A stretch of 64,000 nucleotides of DNA from Cellulomonas sp. ES6 (GTDB lineage: Bacteria > Actinomycetota > Actinomycetes > Actinomycetales > Cellulomonadaceae). The notes beneath the pieces are model-generated. The model had not been told where the DNA came from, did no database searches, and worked only from the letters and a program-made list of their open reading frames with translations. Within the stretch, counting starts at the first letter, position 1; each line of letters begins with the position of its first letter. Position numbers and translations under genes: made by a program. The DNA lies in NCBI RefSeq assembly GCF_030053835.1, contig NZ_CP125655.1:558001-622000 (forward strand), given 5' to 3'. This document shows, piece after piece, positions 53,162 to 60,663 of the stretch.

Positions 53162-54388
53162 GTGAGCACCGAGCCGTCCCCCGTGCCGACCGTCCCGCCG
53201 GGATCCGGGAGCGCCGCGGGCCGTGGGCGCGGCGCGGCACCGCGTCGCGTGGTCCTCGACTCCGCGGGCCGCGCACCGGTGCTGCCCGCGGCCCGGGAGG
53301 CGTACCTCGCCGCCCTCGACGAGGGGTGGGCGGACCCGCGACGGCTGCACTCGGAGGGGCGTCGCGCCCGCGCCCTGCTCGACGGTGCCCGCGAGGCCGT
53401 CGCGGCGCTCGTGGGCGCGCGGACCGAGGAGGTGGACCTCGCGCCCTCCCACACGGCGGCGCTGCACGGTGCCGTGCGGACCGTCGCCCGCGGCCGCCGG
53501 CGCACCGGGGGGACGGTCGTGACCTCCGCCGTCGAGCGGATGGCCGTGCTCGACGCCGCGGACCTGGCCGTCGCGGAGGGGCCGGGCGGGAGCCGCGTGA
53601 CCGTCCCGGTCGACCGCCTCGGGCGCGTGGACCCGGGCGCGCTCGCCGAGGCCGTCGCCGTGCCCGGCGTCGCGCTGGCCGCGCTGCAGCACGCGAACGG
53701 CGAGGTCGGCACGCTCCAGCCGGTCCAGCAGGCGCACGCCGCCGCGCGCGCCGCGGGCGTGCCGCTGCTCGTCGACGCCGGGTCCTCGTGGGGCCACGTG
53801 CCGGTGGGCGACGCGTGGGACGTGCTCACGGTGGACCCCGGCGACGTCGGCGCGCCGCCCGGCGTCGCGGTGCTCGTGACGCGCGCCGGGGTGCGTCGCT
53901 CCCCCGTCGGCCCGCCCGACGAGGACCGCTGGTTCCCCGGCGGCGTGGCGGTCCCCGCGGCGCTGGCCGCCGCGGTCGCCCTCCAGCACGCCCACGCCCG
54001 GGTGCGCGCCGGCGACGACGACCGCGCCGCGCTGGTCGACCGCGTACGGGAGCGGGTCGCCGCCGTGCCGCTCGTCGACGTCGCCGGCCCCGGGGCGCGC
54101 GCCGAGCGGCTGCCCCACGTCCTGACGTTCTCCTGCCTGTACGTCGACGGCGAGGCGGTCGTGACCGCCCTGGACCGCGCGGGCTTCGCGGTCGCGTCGG
54201 GGTCGGCGTGCACGTCCGCGACGCAGACGCCGAGCCACGTGCTCGCCGCGATGGGCCTGCTCAGCCAGGGCAACGTGCGGCTGTCGCTCCCGCGCGGCGC
54301 GACGGCGGCCGACGTCGACCGGTTCTGCGACGTCCTGCCGGGCGTGGTCGCGGGGCTGCGCCGGGACGCAGGCGCGGGCGACCTCTAG
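53162..54388 (+). CDS. Cysteine-desulfurase-like protein lacking the PLP lysine
   Basis: A 408-residue class V aminotransferase-fold protein clearly related to NifS/IscS cysteine desulfurases. The substrate-loop Cys350 is in ASGSACTSA, QHANGEVGTLQPV matches the usual HANNEVGT segment, and the PLP-contacting Asp205 is in VDAGSSWG. The segment that normally reads HKxxGPxG with the Schiff-base lysine is DPGDVGAPPG (225-234): His-Lys became Gly227-Asp228. Without that lysine normal PLP catalysis should fail, so a sulfur-carrier or regulatory role is possible. GTG 53162 has a leaderless promoter. It is adjacent to erpA, in keeping with Fe-S or sulfur metabolism. Confidence 0.85.
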   Translation: MSTEPSPVPTVPPGSGSAAGRGRGAAPRRVVLDSAGRAPVLPAAREAYLAALDEGWADPRRLHSEGRRARALLDGAREAVAALVGARTEEVDLAPSHTAALHGAVRTVARGRRRTGGTVVTSAVERMAVLDAADLAVAEGPGGSRVTVPVDRLGRVDPGALAEAVAVPGVALAALQHANGEVGTLQPVQQAHAAARAAGVPLLVDAGSSWGHVPVGDAWDVLTVDPGDVGAPPGVAVLVTRAGVRRSPVGPPDEDRWFPGGVAVPAALAAAVALQHAHARVRAGDDDRAALVDRVRERVAAVPLVDVAGPGARAERLPHVLTFSCLYVDGEAVVTALDRAGFAVASGSACTSATQTPSHVLAAMGLLSQGNVRLSLPRGATAADVDRFCDVLPGVVAGLRRDAGAGDL

Positions 54389-54435
54389 GCCACCCGCCCG
54401 CCGGTCCCGGACGCGGGCCCGGACCCGGACGCGCA

Positions 54436-54465
54436 GGAGCCCCGGACCGCGCGGTCCGGGGCTCC
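54436..54465. terminator. Bidirectional terminator (perfect 30-bp palindrome)
   Basis: GGAGCCCCGGACCGC followed directly by its exact complement, between converging desulfurase-like and erpA genes. Confidence 0.75.
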
Positions 54466-54488
54466 CGAGGTGGTGGTGCGACCCGAGG

Positions 54489-54839
54489 TCAGCTGAACGA
54501 CCCGCCGCAGGCGCAGCTGCTGCCGGCGTTCGGGTTGTCGATCGTGAAGCCCTGCTTCTCGATCGTGTCCGCGAAGTCGATCGTCGCGCCCTCGAGGTAC
54601 GGCACGCTCATGCGGTCGACCACGACCTCGACGCCGTCGAAGTCGCGCAGGGCGTCGCCGTCCAGGACGCGCTCGTCGAAGTAGAGCTGGTAGATGAGGC
54701 CCGAGCAGCCCCCGGGCTGCACCGCGATGCGCAGGCGCAGGTCGTCGCGCCCCTCCTGCTCGAGCAGGCTGCGCACCTTGTCGGCCGCGACGTCGGTGAG
54801 GACGACGCCGTGCGTCGCGGTCTCGGTGGTCTCGCTCAT
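54489..54839 (-). CDS. erpA: A-type iron-sulfur carrier protein (ErpA/IscA/HesB)
   Basis: A 116-residue A-type carrier delivering Fe-S clusters to apoproteins. The three conserved cysteines are present: one in PGGCSGLIYQLYFDE and two in the C-terminal SSCACGGSF. The start MSETTETATHGVVLTD at ATG 54839 has GGAG six bases upstream. M. tuberculosis Rv2204c is the syntenic equivalent near ctaC. Likely clients encoded nearby are the quinolinate synthase NadA ([4Fe-4S]) and the Rieske protein. Nothing unusual in length or motifs. Confidence 0.95.
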   Translation of the reverse strand: MSETTETATHGVVLTDVAADKVRSLLEQEGRDDLRLRIAVQPGGCSGLIYQLYFDERVLDGDALRDFDGVEVVVDRMSVPYLEGATIDFADTIEKQGFTIDNPNAGSSCACGGSFS

Positions 54840-55008
54840 GGTGTCTCCTGACAAGGTCGGCATCGGTCGCCGGCGCGCGCGAGCGAGCGCCGAGAGACGG
54901 TCACGACAGCCACAACTGCGCCGCCGCACGATCTGTTCCCCAATGTACGCCCGCGTGCGCGCGACCCGCCGCAGCGCCCGCGCACGGCCGGGCGGGCCCG
55001 CGGGGACG

Positions 55009-56283
55009 TCAGCGCGACCAGGTGCGGGCGATGCGCGGCACCCGGCCCCGCAGCGCCGCGGCCGGGTCGGCCCGCCACCGCGCGGCGTCGTCGGGACGCT
55101 CCAGCACGGCGAACCCGCCGGCGAGCCCCGCGGCGCCCCAGTCGCGCCGGCCGGTGCGCAGCTGCGCCGCGACCGCCACCGCCGGCACGCCCAGCGGGAG
55201 GGCGGCGCGCGCGACCGCCCCGACCACGCCGTGCTCCAGCGCGGAGGCGTCGAGCACGCCCGACCCGGTCACGACCAGGTCGGCCTCCGCGACCCGCGCG
55301 GCGAGGTCCACGGCGTCGGCGACCCACGCGGCGCCCTCGACGAGCCGCGCGCCCAGCAGCCCCAGCACGAACGCCGCTCCCCCTCCGGCCCCGGACCCGG
55401 GTACGAGCGCCTCCCGGGACCCCGCCGAGCGTGCCGCACCCGGCGCGGTCCCGGACGCGGCGCCGCGACCCGTCCCGGGACCGGCGAGCAGGTCCACCCG
55501 ACCGGCCGTCGCGGCCGCGGACGCCGCGGCGTGCGCGAACGCCGCTGCCGCACGCTCGGCGTCCTGCGCGGTCGCGGCGTCCACGCGCCCGGACTCGGCC
55601 AGGTCCGCCGAGACACCGCTCAGCCCGGTCAGGGGCAGGTCGTGCGCGTGCAGGGCGACCAGGTCCCTGCCCGCCAGTGCCTCCCGCAGCCGCGGCAGCG
55701 CCGCGAGGTCGTCCGCGCGCAGGGCCGCCGCGGCGCCGAGCCCCTCAGCCGCCACGGCCGGAGCCGCTCCGAGCGCCGCGAGCAGACCCGCGCCCGCGTC
55801 GTGGGCGACGGTCCGCCGCCCGCCGAGGCCCACGACGACCCGCCCGGCCCCCGTGTCGAGCGCAGCCGCCAGGAGGGTGCCCAGCCCGGCGGAGGTGGTG
55901 GCCGTGACGGGCCGCTTCCCCGGGTCGGCGGCCCCGAGCGCCAGGGCCCCGTCGACGTACGCCGTGCGCGCGCCCGACGGCTCCTGCACGACGAGCACCG
56001 CGCCCGGCACCACTGCGCCGTGGGCGTCGGTCGTCGTCACGGACAGCAGCTCGCCGCCGCGCGCCGCCCGCACGGCCTCCACCAGGCCGGCGCCGCCGTC
56101 GGACAGCGGGAGCGGGACCAGCACGTCCCCGGGGGCACCCTCGCGCCACCCCCGGACGAGCGCGTCCACGGCCTCGGGCGCCGTCAGCGCGGGCCACGGG
56201 TCGGAGGCGGGCACACCGCGGGGACGCGCGGGGCCGTCGTCCGGCCGCGCGTCGAACCTGCCGGGGGCGACGAGGACGTGCAC
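55009..56283 (-). CDS. Degenerate glycerate-kinase-family protein
   Basis: A 424-residue protein with the fold of type-1 glycerate kinase (GlxK), but key motifs are altered. The usual N-terminal APDSFKG reads APGRFDA; the PxADGGEGT segment reads PLSDGGAGL; the GGSATNDGGAG loop reads GGRRTVAHDAGAG; and the catalytic GEGRxD region reads GSGVLD. A Gly/Ala-rich insertion of ~40 residues sits near residues 255-300. Codon use is like the neighbours and the frame is intact, so it is a maintained but probably catalytically changed protein. GTG 56283 is used as start. It lies between erpA and nadA; its role is unknown. Confidence 0.75.
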   Translation of the reverse strand: MHVLVAPGRFDARPDDGPARPRGVPASDPWPALTAPEAVDALVRGWREGAPGDVLVPLPLSDGGAGLVEAVRAARGGELLSVTTTDAHGAVVPGAVLVVQEPSGARTAYVDGALALGAADPGKRPVTATTSAGLGTLLAAALDTGAGRVVVGLGGRRTVAHDAGAGLLAALGAAPAVAAEGLGAAAALRADDLAALPRLREALAGRDLVALHAHDLPLTGLSGVSADLAESGRVDAATAQDAERAAAAFAHAAASAAATAGRVDLLAGPGTGRGAASGTAPGAARSAGSREALVPGSGAGGGAAFVLGLLGARLVEGAAWVADAVDLAARVAEADLVVTGSGVLDASALEHGVVGAVARAALPLGVPAVAVAAQLRTGRRDWGAAGLAGGFAVLERPDDAARWRADPAAALRGRVPRIARTWSR

Positions 56284-56429
56284 GCCGCGATCCTCGCACG
56301 CCCGCGGACGGCCGCTCCGCAGGTCCGCGTCGCCGTCCGCCCCGCCCGACCCGCGTCCGATCCGCGCCCCATCCGCGCCGCACCCGGGGCGGGCCACGAC
56401 GACCCCGCCGGCACCGGCGCCCGCTGTGG

Positions 56430-56435
56430 GATGAT
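56430..56435 (+). promoter_or_regulatory. Candidate -10 (GATGAT) of nadA
   Basis: GATGAT, 7 nt before GTG 56443; deviates from TANNNT at the first base. Confidence 0.35.
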
Positions 56436-56442
56436 CCTGCGC

Positions 56443-57645
56443 GTGAGTCTGCTCTCCGCCACGGCCACGTTCACGGAGCCCGCCCCCTCGGCCCTGCTGC
56501 TGCTCGGCCAGGGCGCCGACCTGGCGTCCGAACGCGGCGTCGAGTGCGTCGGCGGCCTGCCCGCCGCGTCCGACCCGGACCTCGTCGACCGGGCCCGCGC
56601 CGCGCGCGCCGCGCTCGGCGACCGCGCGTTCGTGCTCGGCCACCACTACCAGCGCGACGAGGTCATCGACTTCGCCGACGTCACCGGCGACTCCTTCAAG
56701 CTCGCCCGCGAGGCCGCCGCCCGGCCCGAGGCCGAGTACATCCTGTTCTGCGGGGTGCACTTCATGGCCGAGTCCGCCGACATCCTGACCTCCGACAGCC
56801 AGCAGGTGGTCCTGCCCGACCTGGCCGCCGGCTGCTCGATGGCGGACATGGCGGCGATCGACCAGGTCGAGGACGCGTGGGACGTGCTCGTGGACGCCGG
56901 CGTCGCGCAGGACACGGTCCCCGTCACGTACATGAACTCCACGGCGGCCATCAAGGCGTTCACCGGCCGGCACGGCGGCACGGTCTGCACGTCCTCCAAC
57001 GCGCACGTCGCGCTGCGGTGGGCGTTCGACCAGGTGGGAGGCCTCGACGGCACCGGCAAGGTGCTGTTCATGCCGGACCAGCACCTCGGCCGCAACACCG
57101 CCGTGCTCCAGCTCGGCATCCCGCTCGACCAGTGCGTCGTCTTCGACCCGCGCAAGCCCGGAGGCGGCCTGACCGCGCAGGAGCTCCGCGACGCCCGGAT
57201 GATCCTGTGGCGCGGCCACTGCTCGGTGCACGGCCGGTTCAGCGCCCAGAACCTGCTGGACGTGCGGGCGGCCGTGCCGGACGTCACCGTGCTGGTCCAC
57301 CCGGAGTGCCGGCACGAGGTCGTGACCGGCGCGGACATGGTGGGGTCCACCGAGTACATCATCAAGGCGCTCGACGCCGCGCCGGCCGGCTCCTCCTGGG
57401 CGATCGGGACCGAGCTGAACCTCGTCCGCCGCCTCGCCGCCGCGCACCCCGACAAGCAGATCTCGTACCTGGACTCGACGGTCTGCTTCTGCTCGACCAT
57501 GAACCGCATCGACCTCCCGCACCTCGTCTGGGCCATGGAGTCGCTCCTGGACGGGCGGGTGGTCAACCGCATCGTGGTGGACGCCGACGACGCCCACTGG
57601 GCGCGCGTCGCGCTCGACCAGATGCTCGCGCTGCCGGGGTACTGA
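56443..57645 (+). CDS. nadA: Quinolinate synthase
   Basis: [4Fe-4S] enzyme making quinolinate from iminoaspartate and dihydroxyacetone phosphate in de novo NAD synthesis. About 400 residues, of the longer class. Probable cluster cysteines are Cys103 (LFCGVHFMAE), Cys260 (GHCSVHGRF) and Cys350 (CFCSTMNR). GHHYQRDEV and TYMNSTAAIKAF are conserved substrate-site segments. GTG 56443 is preferred because GATGAT lies 7 nt upstream; ATG 56431 in the same frame is the alternative. It stands alone, without nadB or nadC, downstream of the divergent glycerate-kinase-like gene. Closeness to erpA fits its cluster requirement. Confidence 0.94.
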   Translation: MSLLSATATFTEPAPSALLLLGQGADLASERGVECVGGLPAASDPDLVDRARAARAALGDRAFVLGHHYQRDEVIDFADVTGDSFKLAREAAARPEAEYILFCGVHFMAESADILTSDSQQVVLPDLAAGCSMADMAAIDQVEDAWDVLVDAGVAQDTVPVTYMNSTAAIKAFTGRHGGTVCTSSNAHVALRWAFDQVGGLDGTGKVLFMPDQHLGRNTAVLQLGIPLDQCVVFDPRKPGGGLTAQELRDARMILWRGHCSVHGRFSAQNLLDVRAAVPDVTVLVHPECRHEVVTGADMVGSTEYIIKALDAAPAGSSWAIGTELNLVRRLAAAHPDKQISYLDSTVCFCSTMNRIDLPHLVWAMESLLDGRVVNRIVVDADDAHWARVALDQMLALPGY

Positions 57646-57771
57646 CCGGCCGGCGCCGACACGGCAGGGCCCGGGTCCGGGACCGGCGCCGCCGGCACCC
57701 GGTCCGGGCAGGCTCGGACGGCCGGGCACCCGAGGGCCACGGCCCGGGGCGTCACGGCGGGAGGAGGGCAC

Positions 57772-58371
57772 GTGGGGACGGGTCACCCGCTGCGGGTCGG
57801 GATCGTCGTGTTCGACGACGCCGAGGAGCTCGACGTCGTCGGGCCTTTCGACGTGCTGACGTCGTGGGCCGCGCACTCCGCGCTGCGCCCCGAGGTCGTG
57901 ACGTTCTCCGCCGACGGGGCGGGGGTGCGCTGCGCGAAGGGTCTGCGCCTGCTGCCCGACACCTCGCGCGAGGAGGCCGGCCCGCTGCACGTGCTCGTGC
58001 ACCCCGGAGGCCAGGGCACCCGGCGGCTCGTCCACGACCCGGAGCACCTGGCGTGGGTGCGCCGCGCGCGCCGGGAGACGGCACTCATGACGTCGGTCTG
58101 CACCGGGGCCCTCGTCTACGCGGCCGCCGGCCTGCTCGCCGGCCGCCCCGCCGCGACGCACTGGGCCGCCGTCGACGAGCTCGCGCGGATCGACCCGAGC
58201 GTCCTGGTCGACACCGAGGCGCGCTACGTGGACGACGGCGACGTGGTCACGTCCGCGGGCGTCTCGGCCGGCATCGACATGGCGCTGCACCTCGTCGCGC
58301 GCCTGGAGTCCCGCGACGCCGCCCGAGCGGTGCGCCGCGGCATCCAGTACGACCCGCAGCCGCCCGTCTGA
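57772..58371 (+). CDS. DJ-1/PfpI family protein (isonitrile-hydratase-like)
   Basis: A 199-residue class-I glutamine-amidotransferase-like protein of the DJ-1/PfpI superfamily. The nucleophile is probably Cys110 in TSVCTGALV, with acidic partner in FDDAEELDVVGPFDVL and the conserved ATHWAAVDEL. The C-terminal RRGIQYDPQPPV and overall order resemble isonitrile hydratase and the sensor half of GlxA-type AraC regulators, but the DNA-binding part is absent. GTG 57772 has GGAGG 4 nt upstream of the spacer. It follows nadA by ~125 bp. Substrate unknown; hydratase activity is a family-based guess. Confidence 0.82.
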   Translation: MGTGHPLRVGIVVFDDAEELDVVGPFDVLTSWAAHSALRPEVVTFSADGAGVRCAKGLRLLPDTSREEAGPLHVLVHPGGQGTRRLVHDPEHLAWVRRARRETALMTSVCTGALVYAAAGLLAGRPAATHWAAVDELARIDPSVLVDTEARYVDDGDVVTSAGVSAGIDMALHLVARLESRDAARAVRRGIQYDPQPPV

Positions 58372-58432
58372 CCGCGCCCCCGCCGCGACGCACCCGCCCG
58401 CGCGCCCGCACCGGCCCGCGCTCCCGCACCGG

Positions 58433-58525
58433 CCCCTCGGAGGCTCCGAACGTGCTCGGAGGTCGACGCGCGTCATCGGAGGGCTCTACGGGTACCTCCG
58501 ATGCCCCGTCGGAGCCTCCGAGGGG
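58433..58525. repeat. Nested inverted repeat built from CGGAGG/CCTCCG
   Basis: Outer arms CCCCTCGGAGGCTCCGA (58433-58449) and its perfect complement (58509-58525). Inside them lies a second hairpin with arms CATCGGAGG and CCTCCGATG (about 58474-58503). It sits between converging genes and could act as a terminator. Confidence 0.8.
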
Positions 58526-58602
58526 GACGGAGTGCGGCGCGCGTGCGGTGCGTACGCACCTGGCGTGCGCGTGCGCTGCACGTGGGGTGCGTGCGCGGTG
58601 CG

Positions 58603-59985
58603 TCAGAGGGCGAGTCGGGCCAGGAGCAGGGCCTCCGCCAGGACGACCTTCTCGAGCTCCGCCAGGTGCACCGACTCGTTCGCGCCGTGCGCGCGCGAGT
58701 CCGGGTCCTCGACGCCGGTCACGAGGATCGCGGCGTCCGGGTACACCTCGAGGAGGTCCGCGATGAAGGGGATCGACCCGCCGATGCCGATGTCGACCGG
58801 CTCGGTGCCCCAGGCGTCCGCGAACGCCCGGCGGGCGGCCCGCATCGCCGGGGAGTCCGCCGGCGCCTGGAACGGCTTGCCGAGCTCGCCGTCGCGCACC
58901 GTGACGCGGGCACCGAACGGCGCGTTCCCCTCCAGGTGCGCCCGCAGGGCGGCCAGCGCCGCCGCGGGGTCCTGCCCGGGGGCGATGCGCATCGAGAGCT
59001 TCGCGGTCGCCTTCGGGGCGATCGTGTTCGACGCGGTGGCGACCCGCGGGGCGTCCAGCCCGATCACGGCGATCGTCGGCCGGGTCCACAGCCGGGCCGT
59101 CAGCGGCCCGGTGCCGGCGAGACGGACGCCGTCGAGCACCGAGGCGTCGGCCCGGAACGCCGACTCGTCGTAGTCGACCGCGGGATCGGCGGCCGCGACG
59201 AGGCCCGGGACCGCCACGTCGCCCGCGTCGTCGTGCAGGGTCGCGATCAGCCGGGACAGCAGCGTCACCGCGTCGAGCACGGGGCCGCCGAACATGCCGG
59301 AGTGCACCGCGTGGTCCAGGACGGCGACCTCGACCTCGAGGTCGACGAGCCCGCGCAGCGACGTCGTGAGGCCGGGCACGCCGACCTTCCAGTTGGACGA
59401 GTCGGCCACCACGATGACGTCGGCGGCCAGCAGGTCCCGGTGCGTGTGCAGGAACCGGGTGAAGGACGGCGACCCGACCTCCTCCTCCCCCTCGACGAAG
59501 ACCGTCACGCCGACGCCGAGCTCGTCGCCGAGCACGCGCAGGGCACCGAGGTGCGCGACGACGCCGGCCTTGTCGTCCGCCGCGCCGCGCCCGTACAGGC
59601 GCCCGTCGCGCTCGGTCGGCTCGAACGGGTCGGTGTCCCAGTCCTCGCGCGCGCCGGGCGGCTGCACGTCGTGGTGCGCGTAGAGCAGCACGGTCGGCGC
59701 ACCGGCCGGGGCGGGGCGCCGGGCGACGACCGCGGGAGCACCGGGCGTGCCGTCGGGCCGGTCGACCGCCAGGACCTGCACCTCCGGCATCCCCGCCTCG
59801 CGCAGCAGCCGGGCCACGTGCTCGGCGCTGGCGGCGACGTGGGCCTGGTCGAAGTCCGCGTTGGAGACGCTCGGGACGCGGACCAGCGCCTCGAGGTCCG
59901 CGCGGACGCCGGCGAAGGCCTCCTCGACGCGGGCGCGCAGCGCGGGGACGGACGGGGACGCGGAGGGCGAGGTCGGCTCTGTCAC
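58603..59985 (-). CDS. M20 family metallopeptidase (dipeptidase)
   Basis: Di-zinc aminoacylase/dipeptidase of the M20 family, 460 residues, cytoplasmic. Metal ligands are visible in order: YAHHDVQPP (His), GRGAADDKAG (bridging Asp), catalytic EGEEEVGS, an Asp in VVADSSNW, and HGANESVHLAE (His). The lid dimerisation domain lies between residues ~190 and 320. GTG 59985 is supported by TAGCGT eight bases upstream. It is divergent from the DUF3043 gene with only 32 bp between start codons. Broad dipeptidase activity is likely; the exact substrate is unknown. Confidence 0.92.
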   Translation of the reverse strand: MTEPTSPSASPSVPALRARVEEAFAGVRADLEALVRVPSVSNADFDQAHVAASAEHVARLLREAGMPEVQVLAVDRPDGTPGAPAVVARRPAPAGAPTVLLYAHHDVQPPGAREDWDTDPFEPTERDGRLYGRGAADDKAGVVAHLGALRVLGDELGVGVTVFVEGEEEVGSPSFTRFLHTHRDLLAADVIVVADSSNWKVGVPGLTTSLRGLVDLEVEVAVLDHAVHSGMFGGPVLDAVTLLSRLIATLHDDAGDVAVPGLVAAADPAVDYDESAFRADASVLDGVRLAGTGPLTARLWTRPTIAVIGLDAPRVATASNTIAPKATAKLSMRIAPGQDPAAALAALRAHLEGNAPFGARVTVRDGELGKPFQAPADSPAMRAARRAFADAWGTEPVDIGIGGSIPFIADLLEVYPDAAILVTGVEDPDSRAHGANESVHLAELEKVVLAEALLLARLAL

Positions 59986-60017
59986 GGACCCTCACGCTAC
60001 TCGACTACCCTGGAGGG
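59986..60017. promoter_or_regulatory. Compact divergent promoter region
   Basis: 32 bp between two GTG starts. It holds TAGCGT for the minus-strand peptidase (59994-59999) and TACCCT for the plus-strand DUF3043 gene (60006-60011), so each promoter's -35 region lies inside the opposite gene's -10 area or coding start. Confidence 0.6.
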
Positions 60018-60632
60018 GTGTTCGGACGCAGCAAGGACGGCAGCACCGGCGGGACCACCCAGGCGCCCCTGACCGAGGAGACCCCCGGCACCGCCGAGGC
60101 CCCCGGGTCGGGCAAGGGCCGTCCCACCCCGAAGCGGAAGGTCGCCGAGGCCGCCAACCGCCGCCCGCTGGTGCCTACGGACCGCAAGGCCGCCTCCAAG
60201 GAGGCCCGGGCCGCGCAGCGTGCCGAGCGGGACCGGCAGTACGCCGCCATGCAGACCGGCGACGAGCGCTACCTCCCCGCGAAGGACAAGGGCCCGGTCC
60301 GCCGGTACATCCGCGACTACGTCGACGCGCGCTGGAGCCTCGGCGAGCTGTTCCTGCCGGTCGCCATCGTCATGCTGCTCGCCAACATGCTCCTGACGAC
60401 GTGGAACCCGAACATCGCGTTCCTCGGTCTCGTCGTGCTGTACCTGTTCATCATCGCGATGGTCGTCGACGTGGCGATCATGTGGCGCCGGCTGCGCAAG
60501 CGGCTCGTCGCGAAGTTCGGGCCCGACACCATCCAGCGCGGGATGATGATGTACAGCGTCACGCGCGTGTTCCAGATCCGCCGCGCCCGGCTGCCGAAGC
60601 CGCAGGTCAAGCACGGTGAGTACCCGCGGTAG
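60018..60632 (+). CDS. DUF3043 membrane protein
   Basis: A 204-residue actinobacterial DUF3043 protein, function unknown. The N-terminal ~95 residues are basic and polar (GKGRPTPKRKVAEAANRRPLV; ARAAQRAERDRQY). Two transmembrane helices follow (LFLPVAIVMLLANMLLTTW and AFLGLVVLYLFIIAMVVDVAIMW), then a positively charged conserved tail ending QVKHGEYPR. GTG 60018 has TACCCT six bases upstream (leaderless). It is divergent from the M20 peptidase and 31 bp before an aldo/keto reductase that has its own leaderless promoter. No enzymatic motif is seen. Confidence 0.88.
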   Translation: MFGRSKDGSTGGTTQAPLTEETPGTAEAPGSGKGRPTPKRKVAEAANRRPLVPTDRKAASKEARAAQRAERDRQYAAMQTGDERYLPAKDKGPVRRYIRDYVDARWSLGELFLPVAIVMLLANMLLTTWNPNIAFLGLVVLYLFIIAMVVDVAIMWRRLRKRLVAKFGPDTIQRGMMMYSVTRVFQIRRARLPKPQVKHGEYPR

Positions 60633-60651
60633 CGCACGGCTCCCGTCGGCC

Positions 60652-60657
60652 TAGGGT
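60652..60657 (+). promoter_or_regulatory. -10 element (TAGGGT) of the aldo/keto reductase gene
   Basis: TAGGGT, 6 nt before ATG 60664; leaderless. Confidence 0.6.
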
Positions 60658-60663
60658 GGGGGC

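Noticed and set aside
53162-54388. Frameshift or sequencing error explaining the missing PLP lysine
   Set aside because: The frame is continuous and flanking motifs align on both sides of the changed segment, so a local substitution is the simpler reading.
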